NCBI GenBank assembly: GCA_041739465.1
Contig: JBGSNX010000031.1
Coordinates: 1-48,811, forward strand
Length of the DNA stretch: 48,811 bases
Direction of reading: 5' to 3'
Source: BOKV01 sp041739465
Lineage (GTDB): Bacteria; Pseudomonadota; Alphaproteobacteria; Rhizobiales; Rhizobiaceae
Under the pieces are notes generated by a model. It made no database searches. It was not told the origin of the DNA and worked only from the letters and a program-made list of their open reading frames with translations. Each line of letters begins with the position of its first letter. Position 1 is the stretch's first letter. This document shows positions 1 to 8,113 of the stretch, one piece after another. The translations under genes and the position numbers were made by a program.

Positions 1-177
1 GCCCAGCAGCCTATGTCGCTCGCCATGGATCACCGCGTCGGCGGTGACCATCTCGGTGTACAGCAAGGCGCGCCTTGTCAGCTGGCGATGGAAGAAGCGG
101 CAATGCCGTTCTGTCCAGTCCATCATCGGTGCGACAGCAAAAAGCTTCGCTTTAGGGGTTGAAACATAAAGGTTCAT
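1..177 (-). CDS. dusA: tRNA-dihydrouridine synthase DusA, N-terminal part (cut by window edge)
   Basis: This is the first 59 codons of a gene that runs off the left edge. Read from an ATG at 177, the peptide contains VAPMMDWTERHCRFFHRQL and then LLYTEMVTADAVIHG, which match the start of the FMN-binding TIM barrel of DusA (family pattern VAPMMDWTDRHCRFF...YTEMV). DusA reduces uridine 20/20a in the tRNA D-loop with NADPH and FMN. The reading frame is open throughout. No strong Shine-Dalgarno lies before the ATG, so the exact start is less certain than the identity. It shares its strand with the TRAP/dehydrogenase operon ending at 263, but an 85-base gap separates them and I see no functional link. 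Confidence 0.88.
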   Translation of the reverse strand, partial: MNLYVSTPKAKLFAVAPMMDWTERHCRFFHRQLTRRALLYTEMVTADAVIHGERHRLLG

Positions 178-262
178 GCAGCGCTTTTACCCGGCAAACG
201 GCCAGCGCTCAACCCGCGCTGTTGCCCGGCGATTTTACCGCGCAATCGGTCTATCGGGCGGC

Positions 263-1099
263 TCAGCGCCGATGGGTGATGGTCTTGCGCACCCATTCTG
301 CGTCAGGCTTTTCACCGCTGAACAGTTCGAAAGCCTGGATGCCCTGGTGGAAATACAGCTCCCAGCCCGACAGGAATTGCGCACCAAGCTGCTCCATCTG
401 GCCGCGAAACTGGGTGTGTTCAGGCGTGTAGACAGCATCAAACGCCCAGGAAAGCCGACCTGAAAGTTCCATTTCCAACGGCGTTCCGCTTCTTCCGGCC
501 ATGCCAATCGGGGTGCAGTTCACCACGGCGTCAAACCCCTCCAAACGCCCCGATGGCGGGGGTGGCGCAACGGTGAAAGTGCATGCAGGAAACGACCGCC
601 CTGCTCCTTCGGCAAGCAGCTTTGCTTTTGCTGTGTCGGTGTCGTGGATCTGGATCACCGCAGCGCCAAGCGCGGCCAACGCAAAAACCACAGCCCGGCC
701 AACGCCACCCGATCCAAGGACCAGCACGCGGCCAGCTTCCAGATCACCAAATCGGGAACGAAATGCAGCAATGAAGCCGCTGTGATCGGTGTTGTAGGCA
801 AGCCTCCCACTGGGCGTGAACAGGATGGTGTTGGCCGAGCATATTGCAGCAATTTGTTCCTCGCCCGGCGTGGCAAGGGCAATTGCCGCTTCCTTGTAGG
901 GGTAGGTCACGTTCACGCCGGCAAACCCTGCCGCCTCGCAACGGTTCAGCATTTGGGCAAGGTCCAGATCTTGTTCCTGCGGGATCAGCAGATCATAGGT
1001 AACGTTGCGCCCCACACTCAAGCCACAGGCGATGTGCAGGGTTGGTGACCTGGTTTGCGTGATGTTGCCGCCAATCAGGCCAAGCCGCAGCGATGTCAT
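263..1099 (-). CDS. Shikimate/quinate 5-dehydrogenase family protein (AroE/YdiB-like), last gene of a TRAP operon
   Basis: A 278-residue NAD(P)-dependent dehydrogenase of the AroE/YdiB/quinate dehydrogenase family. Visible family features are the substrate-loop segment near residues 12-22, the catalytic Lys69 in NVTYPYKE, the conserved Asn90, NTDHSG at 103-108 with the catalytic Asp105, the nucleotide-binding GSGGVGR at 129-135, and a C-terminal HQG/FELFSGEKP segment. In place of the two serines that grip substrate in E. coli AroE (SxS), this protein appears to have Thr16 and Ser18, a type of change known among quinate-accepting members. Its ATG overlaps the dctM stop as ATGA, so it is translationally coupled to the transporter. 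That suggests a catabolic role on the imported acid rather than housekeeping aromatic synthesis; a biosynthetic role cannot be excluded. Confidence 0.85.
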   Translation of the reverse strand: MTSLRLGLIGGNITQTRSPTLHIACGLSVGRNVTYDLLIPQEQDLDLAQMLNRCEAAGFAGVNVTYPYKEAAIALATPGEEQIAAICSANTILFTPSGRLAYNTDHSGFIAAFRSRFGDLEAGRVLVLGSGGVGRAVVFALAALGAAVIQIHDTDTAKAKLLAEGAGRSFPACTFTVAPPPPSGRLEGFDAVVNCTPIGMAGRSGTPLEMELSGRLSWAFDAVYTPEHTQFRGQMEQLGAQFLSGWELYFHQGIQAFELFSGEKPDAEWVRKTITHRR

Positions 1100-2391
1100 C
1101 CTTCGTACCCGAACTGCCTCGGCAGCCACAGGACCAGATCGGGAAATACGACGATCAGGACAAGCGCAAACAGCAAGGCAAAGAAAAACGGAATGCCCTC
1201 CCTGACAATTTCCTTGATCGGTATGCCGGTCGTTCCGTTGACCACAAACAGCAGGATTCCGTAGGGCGGGGTAATCAGCCCAATCATGCAATTGACGACT
1301 GAAATAACCCCGAAATGCACCGGATCGACGCCTAGCGCCAAAGCTGTCGGCAAGAACAGTGGAATTATGACCAAAATGATGGTGGTCGCGTCGAGAAAGA
1401 ACCCAAGAAACAGATAGAGCACCATTGTCATTGCAAGGAACCCGCCTTGCGAAAGATCCATCTCGACCAGCATTTGTGAAATGGCCTGCGGAATTCGTTC
1501 GGTGGAGACGATGTAGTTGAAAATAAGCGCCGAGCCAATGACAAGTCCGACGGACGCGGCCGAGCGCGAAGATTCGACGAAAACGTCGTAGACCATCTTC
1601 AAGCCAAGCGAACGGTACCACAGTGCCGATACCAAAAGTGCGTAAAGCGCAGCCATTGCCGCAGCCTCGGTCGGCGTTGTTGCGCCACCATAGATACCCG
1701 CAAGCAGAATTACCGGGATCAGCAATGCAGGCAGCGTGCGAAAGGTGACGGCGGGAATTTCACGAAGCGGCACTGCTTCTTCAGCCGGAATGTTGCGCCT
1801 TCGGGCAATGATCGAAGTCATGATCATCAGCATCAACGTCATCAGCAACCCTGGAATGACGCCGGCGAGAAATAGGAAACCAATCGAAGTGTTGGAAACG
1901 AGCGCATAAAGCACCATGGGAATGGAAGGCGGAATAATGGGGCCAATGGTTGCGGAAGCAGCAACAACTGCGCCTGCAAAACCGGGTGAATAATGTCCGG
2001 TCTTGAGCATCATCTTGATCGTGACCTGCCCAACTCCAGCGGCATCAGCTACGGCTGATCCCGACATTCCCGAGAATATGAGACTGACCAGGATGTCGAC
2101 TTGCGCCATGCCGCCCTTGAAACGGCCAACCAATGCCTTTGAAAACTCCAGCAGTTTGTCGCTGATCGTCCCCACATTCATGATGTTGGCGGCAACAATG
2201 AACAATGGCACCGCCAGGAGCAGCGTGCTGTCGTAGACTGATTGGATGAATTGCTCGGAAGCCAATCCCATGTCCTGTCCGGAGACGAACAGGTAGGCGA
2301 CAGCGGATACCACCATGGAGAGCGCAATCGGCGCGCCAATGGCCGCCATGCCGGCCAGCACGCAAAGTGCGAGCGTGAAGGCCAAACTCAT
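1096..2391 (-). CDS. dctM: TRAP transporter large membrane subunit (DctM family)
   Basis: A 431-residue, very hydrophobic protein with about a dozen membrane segments and typical DctM stretches: GMSGSAVADAAGVGQVTIK, ATIGPIIPPSIPMVLYA and PTEAAAMAALYALLV. In TRAP systems this subunit is the sodium-driven permease that accepts solute from the periplasmic DctP protein. The length is usual for the family. Its ATG overlaps the dctQ stop (ATGA), and its own stop overlaps the start of the dehydrogenase gene in the same way, so the four genes form one tight operon. The substrate cannot be read from this subunit. Confidence 0.95.
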   Translation of the reverse strand: MSLAFTLALCVLAGMAAIGAPIALSMVVSAVAYLFVSGQDMGLASEQFIQSVYDSTLLLAVPLFIVAANIMNVGTISDKLLEFSKALVGRFKGGMAQVDILVSLIFSGMSGSAVADAAGVGQVTIKMMLKTGHYSPGFAGAVVAASATIGPIIPPSIPMVLYALVSNTSIGFLFLAGVIPGLLMTLMLMIMTSIIARRRNIPAEEAVPLREIPAVTFRTLPALLIPVILLAGIYGGATTPTEAAAMAALYALLVSALWYRSLGLKMVYDVFVESSRSAASVGLVIGSALIFNYIVSTERIPQAISQMLVEMDLSQGGFLAMTMVLYLFLGFFLDATTIILVIIPLFLPTALALGVDPVHFGVISVVNCMIGLITPPYGILLFVVNGTTGIPIKEIVREGIPFFFALLFALVLIVVFPDLVLWLPRQFGYEG

Positions 2392-2924
2392 TTGATGCTT
2401 CCCTCATCTTGCCGATAATGGCTTGGATCAGGAGCTTCGACCAGTTCGCGTCCAAGCACAAAATAAAGCAAGACACGGCCATACCTCGCCATGATCGCAA
2501 CCATGAAGACAAGGTAGATGGCAAACACATAGTGCAATCGTATGCCGAGCGTATTGCTGCGTTTGATCTTGTAGAACCAGACGTAATCGACGGTCGGCAG
2601 GAAAGCTGCGGCAAACGCGACCACGATGCCAAGCGCGGCAATCAATCCGAAGATGCGCTGCGTCGGTCGGCTGACCGAAAGATACACCATGTCAAAACGG
2701 ATGTGGTCCGATGGGCGAAGGCAAAGACCCCCGCCCCAGAAAACGAGCCACAGCCACAGAGTAAGGCTGACCTCCACAGTCCAGCCCATCGGAATGTTGA
2801 AGATGTAGCGTGCCGAAATCTGAACCAGGAATACCAAAAACAAGGCGGCGAGCATGCCCGCCGCCACTGCTTGAGTTCCATGGCGCAGCACAATTTTGAG
2901 CTGCCGCATGGAAATGTGGATCAC
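2388..2924 (-). CDS. dctQ: TRAP transporter small membrane subunit (DctQ family)
   Basis: A 178-residue protein with four predicted membrane helices, including a GWTVEVSLTLWLWLVFWGG segment, followed by a DHIRFDMVYL motif that resembles the HIR(F/V)D signature of DctQ proteins. DctQ binds DctM and is needed for transport. I chose the GTG at 2924 because it overlaps the dctP stop as GTGA, the same coupling used by the next two genes. An ATG five codons further in (2909) is the alternative start. Confidence 0.9.
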   Translation of the reverse strand: MIHISMRQLKIVLRHGTQAVAAGMLAALFLVFLVQISARYIFNIPMGWTVEVSLTLWLWLVFWGGGLCLRPSDHIRFDMVYLSVSRPTQRIFGLIAALGIVVAFAAAFLPTVDYVWFYKIKRSNTLGIRLHYVFAIYLVFMVAIMARYGRVLLYFVLGRELVEAPDPSHYRQDEGSIK

Positions 2925-3913
2925 TTTGCCAGCGCGTTGATCTTGTCAACGATGCCGGCTGGCCACGCCTTCGAGAAATCCGACTCCAGATACGCTTTCT
3001 GGACGGTGGTCCGGAATGCGGCAAGGTCCGGCTCGTAGACCTTGAGGCCTTTTGCCTTCAAACCTTCAACCAGTTCTTCTTCTTTCTTCAGCTGGTTCTG
3101 CCGTCCGAACTCCGACGCATCGTCAGCTGCTTTCTGAAGCTTTGCCTGATTTTCCGGCGAAAGGCTTTCCCAGACCTTCTTCGAAAGGACAAGATAATTG
3201 AAGTCGACCAGGTGCGAAGTCAGCACGATCTGTTTTGTGACTTCATAGAATTTCGCGTCCATCACGGTCGGCAATGGATTGTCCTGTCCGTCAACCGCGC
3301 CGGTCTGCAGAGACGTATACAATTCTGCAAATGGAACTGGTACCGGATTTGCGCCAAGCGCTTTACCAAGGAACTGCCAGGCGTCTGAAGGTGGCATGCG
3401 CAGCTTGAAGCCTGCCATGTCTGCCGGGGTCTTGATCTCCTTGTCGGAATTCAGGTTGATTTGCCGGCGGCCCAGATACATCACGCTCAAAAGCTTGACG
3501 CCCAGTTCTGCTTCAACCTTGTCCTTGAATGGCTGCATCAAAGGGTCGTTGAAAACCGCTACCTGGTGCGCCGCGTTCTGGTGCAGGTAACCTGCGGAAA
3601 ACACGGAGAACTCGGGAAAGAAGTTTGCAAGTTCCTGTGCGGAGGCAATCGCCATTTCCAGGTTTCCGCGCGATATTGCCTCAAGCTCGGTGCCTTGTTT
3701 GAACAAGGTGCCGCCCCAATAAGGTTCGAATGTCGCAAATTCGGCAATTGCCGGGCCGAATTTCTCAACCAATGCAATTGCGCGCTGATCGGTTTCGGAG
3801 TTGACCGATGACAACCGCAGAACAGGCTTGTCCTGCGCAATCGCCGTTCCTGAAAACGCCAACACCAACGCCGTGGCCGCCAGAAGCGTCCGGCGAGTTA
3901 CTGAATTAAACAT
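2921..3913 (-). CDS. dctP: TRAP transporter periplasmic solute-binding protein (DctP family)
   Basis: A 330-residue exported binding protein and first gene of the TRAP operon. It begins with a signal peptide (basic TRR start, hydrophobic ATALVLAF, cleavage likely after AIAQ). Family marks are FKLRMPPSDAW, with the arginine that usually holds the ligand carboxylate, and FAELYTSLQTGAVDGQDNP. The start at 3913 has an excellent GGGAGG Shine-Dalgarno nine bases upstream; a longer in-frame start exists but would put residues before the signal peptide. The ligand is probably a carboxylate. The co-transcribed shikimate/quinate dehydrogenase homologue and the divergent aldolase hint at a hydroxylated ring acid or sugar acid, but this is inference. 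Confidence 0.93.
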   Translation of the reverse strand: MFNSVTRRTLLAATALVLAFSGTAIAQDKPVLRLSSVNSETDQRAIALVEKFGPAIAEFATFEPYWGGTLFKQGTELEAISRGNLEMAIASAQELANFFPEFSVFSAGYLHQNAAHQVAVFNDPLMQPFKDKVEAELGVKLLSVMYLGRRQINLNSDKEIKTPADMAGFKLRMPPSDAWQFLGKALGANPVPVPFAELYTSLQTGAVDGQDNPLPTVMDAKFYEVTKQIVLTSHLVDFNYLVLSKKVWESLSPENQAKLQKAADDASEFGRQNQLKKEEELVEGLKAKGLKVYEPDLAAFRTTVQKAYLESDFSKAWPAGIVDKINALAK

Positions 3914-4106
3914 GAAGTCCTCCCTGTGAATTCCAACGCCCTTTTTCGCAGGGCGCATGATCGCAACTTTGCAAAAACGCATAAGGATGTCCACACGCTA
4001 TCTTTCCACGCCACAAGCCTTGATCATTTGGAAGTTGCATGGATTTCTTCGATAGGTGCATGCTGGCTTCAACAGTTTCAGCATTGCAAAAAAAGGAACA
4101 TTACCA

Positions 4107-4871
4107 ATGGAATTGCCGAAAAACACCTTCAAGACCGCGTTGCGCGAAGGCCGCCAGCAAATCGGAATCTGGTGCACCCTGTCAGGTTCGGGCCACGCTG
4201 AAGCGCTGGCCGGGTGCGGCTATGACTGGATGCTGATCGACATGGAACACACAACGGTTTCCCTCGACATGGTTCAGGCGATGCTTCAGGCGGCGGCACC
4301 CTACCCAACCCATGTTGCCGTGCGCCCGGGCTGGAACGATGCGGTGGAAATCAAGCGCGTGCTCGATGCAGGGGCAATGACCATCCTTGTGCCGTATGTC
4401 CAAAATGCAAAGGAAGCTGCGATGGCGGCAAGTGCAGTGCGCTATCCGCCCCAAGGAATGCGGGGCGTGGCGGGCATAACCCGTGCATCGCGTTTTGGAA
4501 TGATTGACAACTACACGGCCAGGGCGAATTCGGAAATTTGCCTGCTGGTCCAGGTCGAAACCGCGCATGCTTTGGATAACATTGAGGAAATCGCAGCTGT
4601 GGATGGAGTGGACGGCATTTTCATCGGCCCCGCCGACCTTGCCGCCAGCATGGGCTTTCCCGGAAACCCGACAGCACCGCAGGTAAAGTCTGCCATCCTT
4701 TCAGCCATTGGACGTATCATCAAGGCAGGCAAACCTGCAGGCATCCTGACGCTTGATCCCGGACTGCTGGACGAGGCAGTGGCAGCGGGAACCAAATTCA
4801 CCGCAGTCGATGTGGATCAGGCAATCCTGCTGCGCAATGCAAGGGAAATCGCCCGCAAATGGAAAAGTTGA
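4107..4871 (+). CDS. HpcH/HpaI-family class II aldolase
   Basis: A 254-residue member of the HpcH/HpaI aldolase family (4-hydroxy-2-oxoheptanedioate or 2-keto-3-deoxy-rhamnonate aldolase type). Expected catalytic residues are present: IDMEHTT with His48, Arg73 in VRPGWND, VQVET with Glu151, and GPADLAASMG with Asp177 as the second metal ligand. These enzymes split 4-hydroxy-2-oxo acids into pyruvate plus an aldehyde using a divalent metal. The ATG at 4107 has an AGGAA site upstream; an upstream in-frame start at 4056 adds residues unlike the family. It is divergent from the TRAP operon across 193 bases and may act on the same imported acid. The exact substrate is not readable. Confidence 0.88.
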   Translation: MELPKNTFKTALREGRQQIGIWCTLSGSGHAEALAGCGYDWMLIDMEHTTVSLDMVQAMLQAAAPYPTHVAVRPGWNDAVEIKRVLDAGAMTILVPYVQNAKEAAMAASAVRYPPQGMRGVAGITRASRFGMIDNYTARANSEICLLVQVETAHALDNIEEIAAVDGVDGIFIGPADLAASMGFPGNPTAPQVKSAILSAIGRIIKAGKPAGILTLDPGLLDEAVAAGTKFTAVDVDQAILLRNAREIARKWKS

Positions 4872-4881
4872 GAATGCGGGA

Positions 4882-5358
4882 TCAAGCTTGCGCACTACCT
4901 TGCAATTCAGACTGGCAGGCGGCGCATTGCCCGCGCATTTCGACAATCGAGCGGCTTAGCGCGAACTGAACTTTCTGCGCCATCTGGGTCAACCGCCCAG
5001 CAAGAATGTCGTCTTCGACCTCGGCCACCGTGCCGCAACTTTCGCAGATGGCAAAAGCAATGCTTGAATGGGAAGCGCAATCGGGACGCCGGCACGCGAC
5101 AAAGGCATTGAGGCTTTCGAGGCGGTGAACCATGCCGGCCTCCACCAGCCTCTCAAGGGCCCGGTATACCTGCAGCGGGGCGCGCAAGCCGTCTTCGCGC
5201 AGCCGATCCAGAATGGTGTAGGCGCTCAGCGGCCCTGCCGCATCGCAAAGCGCGGTGTAAACCAGTGCCTGGTTTTTGGTGAGTGGCGTACCCGCATTGT
5301 CATGGGCCTCATGGGCGCCGTGCGCGTGGTCAAAATGGTTGTCACTTGCACCCATCAT
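4882..5358 (-). CDS. zur: Zinc uptake regulator Zur (Fur family)
   Basis: A 158-residue Fur-family repressor. The winged-helix region spans roughly residues 25-85 and the structural zinc site is complete: CESC at 105-108 and CAAC at 145-148, matching the Zur layout. With zinc bound, Zur represses zinc uptake genes. The N-terminus is unusually histidine-rich (five His in the first 19 residues). The ATG at 5358 overlaps the znuB stop as ATGA; a second ATG follows directly. Lying in the znuCB operon and under the paired operator at 7081-7114, it is probably autoregulated. It converges with the aldolase gene, ten bases away. Confidence 0.93.
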   Translation of the reverse strand: MMGASDNHFDHAHGAHEAHDNAGTPLTKNQALVYTALCDAAGPLSAYTILDRLREDGLRAPLQVYRALERLVEAGMVHRLESLNAFVACRRPDCASHSSIAFAICESCGTVAEVEDDILAGRLTQMAQKVQFALSRSIVEMRGQCAACQSELQGSAQA

Positions 5359-6164
5359 CCGTTCCTTTCAGCCCGAATCCACGCCATCGAAGATATCGTT
5401 GCGACAATGAACAACACCAGCGCTGCAACAACAATGCTCGGCCCCGATGGCGTGTCGAAATGCAGCGAGCCAAACAACCCGCCAGCAACGGCGATGCACC
5501 CTGCCCCGGCTGAAACAAGTGCCATTTGCTCAGGTCCCGAAGCAAATCGCCGTGCCGTTGCCGCCGGAATGATCAGCATCGCGGTGATCAGCAAAACGCC
5601 CACCAGCTTCATTGAGATCGCGATCACGGTGGCCATCAACAGCATGAAAATGAAATTGGCACGGTCAGGGTGAAGCCCCTCGGCCTTTGCGAGTTCAGCA
5701 TTGACGGTAGCGGCAAACAAGGGTCGCCAGATCAGCGCCAAAACGCCAAGGACAATGGCACCGCCGATCCAGATGACTGCAATATCGGTTCGAGAAACCG
5801 CAAGGATGTCGCCGAAAAGGAAGCCCATCAGGTCCACCCGCACCCAGCTCATGGCCGAAAGCGCGACCAGCCCGATTGCCAGTGACGAATGCGCCAGCAG
5901 CCCGAGCAGCGCGTCTGCTGAAAGCGTCGCCAATCGCTGTAACAACAGCAGCGCCATGGACACCAGTACGCACACCACGAACACTGCCAGCACCAGATTG
6001 ACCTTCAGCAACAGCCCGAGCGCAACGCCCAGCAGCGCGGCATGCGAAAGAGTATCGCCGAAATAGGCTAGCCGCCGCCAGACGATGAAGCAGCCCAGCG
6101 GCCCGGCAACCAGCGCCACGCCGATTCCGGCAAGCATTGCCCGGGTGAAGAAATCATCCAGCAT
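5355..6164 (-). CDS. znuB: Zinc ABC transporter permease ZnuB
   Basis: A 269-residue multi-spanning permease of the ABC-3 (zinc/manganese) family. Typical stretches are FGDTLSHAALLGVALGLLL, HSSLAIGLVALS and the late AELAKAEGLHPDRANF segment followed by two hydrophobic helices. It forms the inner-membrane channel for zinc delivered by ZnuA. I chose the ATG at 6164, giving MLDDFF, because the family usually begins close to the first helix and an AGAAGG site precedes it inside znuC. The overlap with znuC is then 11 bases. A start up to 25 codons earlier is open but would add an arginine-rich stretch unlike the family. Confidence 0.92.
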   Translation of the reverse strand: MLDDFFTRAMLAGIGVALVAGPLGCFIVWRRLAYFGDTLSHAALLGVALGLLLKVNLVLAVFVVCVLVSMALLLLQRLATLSADALLGLLAHSSLAIGLVALSAMSWVRVDLMGFLFGDILAVSRTDIAVIWIGGAIVLGVLALIWRPLFAATVNAELAKAEGLHPDRANFIFMLLMATVIAISMKLVGVLLITAMLIIPAATARRFASGPEQMALVSAGAGCIAVAGGLFGSLHFDTPSGPSIVVAALVLFIVATISSMAWIRAERNG

Positions 6165-7032
6165 TGCGGCCCGCCTTCTTGCAGCCCGCGGCCTTTGCGG
6201 GCGCGCGGTCGTGGCCGTCATGATGGGCATGGTCGCCATGATGGTGGCCGTCTTCAGGATGGCAATGATCGGTCACGCTGCCATCGCCATGCAGCACCCT
6301 GCCATCCGGCAAATGATCATGGTCGTGGTGATGCTGATAGAGCGCGAGCGTCGCATCTGCCCGGTCACCGAACAATTGGCGGTATTGCGGACTTTGCGAA
6401 ACCGCAACGGGCGTTCCCTGGCAGCAGACATGGCCGTTGAGGCAGATGACCTGATCGGTCGCCGCCATTACCACGTGCAAATCATGGGAGACCAGCAAGA
6501 TGGCGCAACCAAGCTTGTCACGAATGCCAGCGATCAGCTTGTAGAGCGCAACTTCTCCCGCGAAATCGACGCCCTGAACCGGCTCGTCGAGCACCAGCAA
6601 TTGTGGTTCGCGTGCTATGGCGCGGGCCAGCATCACCCTTTGGAATTCTCCGCCGGAAAGATTGCGCATTTCTGCGCTGCCCAGCTTCAACATCCCGGTG
6701 CTTTCCAGCGCCGCATCAGCAATGGAAGTCGAAATTTTCCCGGTCAGTTGCATGAACCGGTTGACCGTCAACGGCAGGGTCCAGTCTATCGACAGCTTTT
6801 GCGGCACATAGGAAATGCGCAATCCTGCAGCGCGTGTAACTGACCCCTCATCCGGGTTGACAATGCCCAGCGCGAGCTTTGTGGTCGTCGATTTGCCCGA
6901 ACCATTGGGTCCGATCAGCGTCACGATCTCGCCGGGATGCAGCTTCATGTCCACCGCACGCACGAGCCAGCGCCCGGAGCGCTGCACACCGGCATTCTGC
7001 AAAGTGATGATCGGGGATTTTGATTGAAGCAC
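6154..7032 (-). CDS. znuC: Zinc ABC transporter ATP-binding protein ZnuC with histidine-rich tail
   Basis: A 292-residue ATPase that powers zinc import. It shows Walker A GPNGSGKS at 41-48, the signature LSGGEFQRVMLARAI, Walker B LLVLDEP and the switch histidine in LLVSHDLH. The start is a GTG at 7032. The protein ends in a tail of about 70 residues with some fifteen histidines (for example YQHHHDHDH and DGHHHGDHAHHDGHD), longer and richer than the plain ZnuC core, and suggestive of zinc sensing or buffering. It is first in the znuC-znuB-zur operon, divergent from znuA across the Zur-type operator. Confidence 0.94.
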   Translation of the reverse strand: MLQSKSPIITLQNAGVQRSGRWLVRAVDMKLHPGEIVTLIGPNGSGKSTTTKLALGIVNPDEGSVTRAAGLRISYVPQKLSIDWTLPLTVNRFMQLTGKISTSIADAALESTGMLKLGSAEMRNLSGGEFQRVMLARAIAREPQLLVLDEPVQGVDFAGEVALYKLIAGIRDKLGCAILLVSHDLHVVMAATDQVICLNGHVCCQGTPVAVSQSPQYRQLFGDRADATLALYQHHHDHDHLPDGRVLHGDGSVTDHCHPEDGHHHGDHAHHDGHDRAPAKAAGCKKAGRNAG

Positions 7033-7080
7033 TTTTCCACCGCAGAAGCATGTTCACACTTGTGCTGCCATATCGCACAC

Positions 7081-7114
7081 GTTATATCATTACGCAAACA
7101 TGTAATCATATAAC
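7081..7114. promoter_or_regulatory. Paired Zur-type operator between znuC and znuA
   Basis: Two 13-base elements, GTTATATCATTAC (7081-7093) and GTAATCATATAAC (7102-7114), are separated by 8 bases. Each fits a GTnATnnnATnAC dyad, and the second is the reverse complement of the first at 12 of 13 positions, so the whole 34 bases form a large inverted repeat. It lies 48 bases upstream of znuC and 29 bases upstream of znuA, where it could control both directions. AT-rich GTnAT...ATnAC dyads are typical of alphaproteobacterial Zur sites; binding by this Zur is inferred. Confidence 0.82.
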
Positions 7115-7143
7115 ATCACACCATGCTGCTTGGAGTACCGTTC

Positions 7144-8109
7144 ATGACCAATCGTCTAGCCGCACTGTTTGCCTTCACCTGCCTTTCGATGCCCTTGCCG
7201 GCGATTGCCGCGCCGAAGGTCGTGACCTCCATCCTGCCGATCCATTCGCTGGCTGCAGCGGTCATGCAAGGCGTGGGCGAACCGCAATTGATCATTGATG
7301 GCACCGGATCGCCGCACACATATGCCTTGAAGCCGTCGCAGGCGGAAATGCTGGAACAGGCCGACATTGTGGTCTGGCTCAGCCACGAGCTGGAAGCATT
7401 CCTCGAAAAGCCGCTGGAAACCCTCGCCGCCAAGGCGGTTTCGGTCGAATTGCTCGATGCAGATGGCGTTGCCAAACTGGCTTTGCGCGAAGGCGGCGCC
7501 TTTGACGAGCATGACCACGGCGAACATGCCGAGGGAGAGAATGCGGGCAAGGAGGAAACGCATGCCGACCATGATCACGGTCATGGCGAATTCGATGCGC
7601 ATGCCTGGCTGGATCCACAGAATGCGCAGAAATTTACACTGGCTATTGCTGCCGCGCTCGCCGCTAGCGATCCGCAAAACGCGCAAGCCTACAATGATAA
7701 CGCAAAGAGCGCGAACGCCAAGCTGGATGCGCTCATCACCGAAGTTTCCCAGACTCTGTCACCCGTCAAGGGCAAGGGCTTCATCGTATTCCACGATGCT
7801 TACCAGTATTTCGAGAACCGCTTTGGCGTGACGGCAGCCGGTTCGATCACGGTTTCCCCTGAAGTCATGCCCGGCGCGGAGCGGATCGGCGAAATCCGCA
7901 ACAAGATCAAGGAAACGGGCGCAGCCTGCGTATTCGCAGAACCGCAATTCGAGCCAAAACTCATCTCGGTAGTGGTTGAAGGCACAACCGCCAGAACCGG
8001 CGTTCTTGATCCGCTGGGCAGTGCAATAGCCAAAGGCCCCGACCAATATGCCGGGTCAATTCGCGCTCTGGCAAAATCGATGGCGGATTGCCTTTCCGCT
8101 GGCAGTTGA
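7144..8109 (+). CDS. znuA: Zinc ABC transporter periplasmic binding protein ZnuA
   Basis: A 321-residue exported cluster A-I metal-binding protein. A signal peptide covers about residues 1-23 (cleavage near AIAAP). The zinc ligands are recognisable: His58 in GSPHTYALKPSQ, a histidine in DAHAWLDPQN, one in IVFHDAYQYF, and a late acidic residue in DPLGS. A charged loop rich in histidine and acidic residues (about residues 120-155, with DEHDHGEH and HADHDHGHGE) is the usual zinc-collecting loop of ZnuA. The ATG at 7144 has GGAG nine bases upstream and places the signal peptide at the terminus. It converges with the MttB-family gene, four bases apart. Confidence 0.95.
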   Translation: MTNRLAALFAFTCLSMPLPAIAAPKVVTSILPIHSLAAAVMQGVGEPQLIIDGTGSPHTYALKPSQAEMLEQADIVVWLSHELEAFLEKPLETLAAKAVSVELLDADGVAKLALREGGAFDEHDHGEHAEGENAGKEETHADHDHGHGEFDAHAWLDPQNAQKFTLAIAAALAASDPQNAQAYNDNAKSANAKLDALITEVSQTLSPVKGKGFIVFHDAYQYFENRFGVTAAGSITVSPEVMPGAERIGEIRNKIKETGAACVFAEPQFEPKLISVVVEGTTARTGVLDPLGSAIAKGPDQYAGSIRALAKSMADCLSAGS

Positions 8110-8113
8110 GGTT

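Noticed and set aside
1100..1621. N-terminal extension of the shikimate dehydrogenase frame to 452 residues
   Set aside because: The extension lies inside dctM in another frame and is unlike any AroE; the ATG at 1099 overlapping the dctM stop gives the normal length.
3914..4106. Short repeats such as GCAACTTTGC near 3963 as a possible regulator site
   Set aside because: Arms of four bases are too short to stand out from chance and no regulator gene is adjacent.
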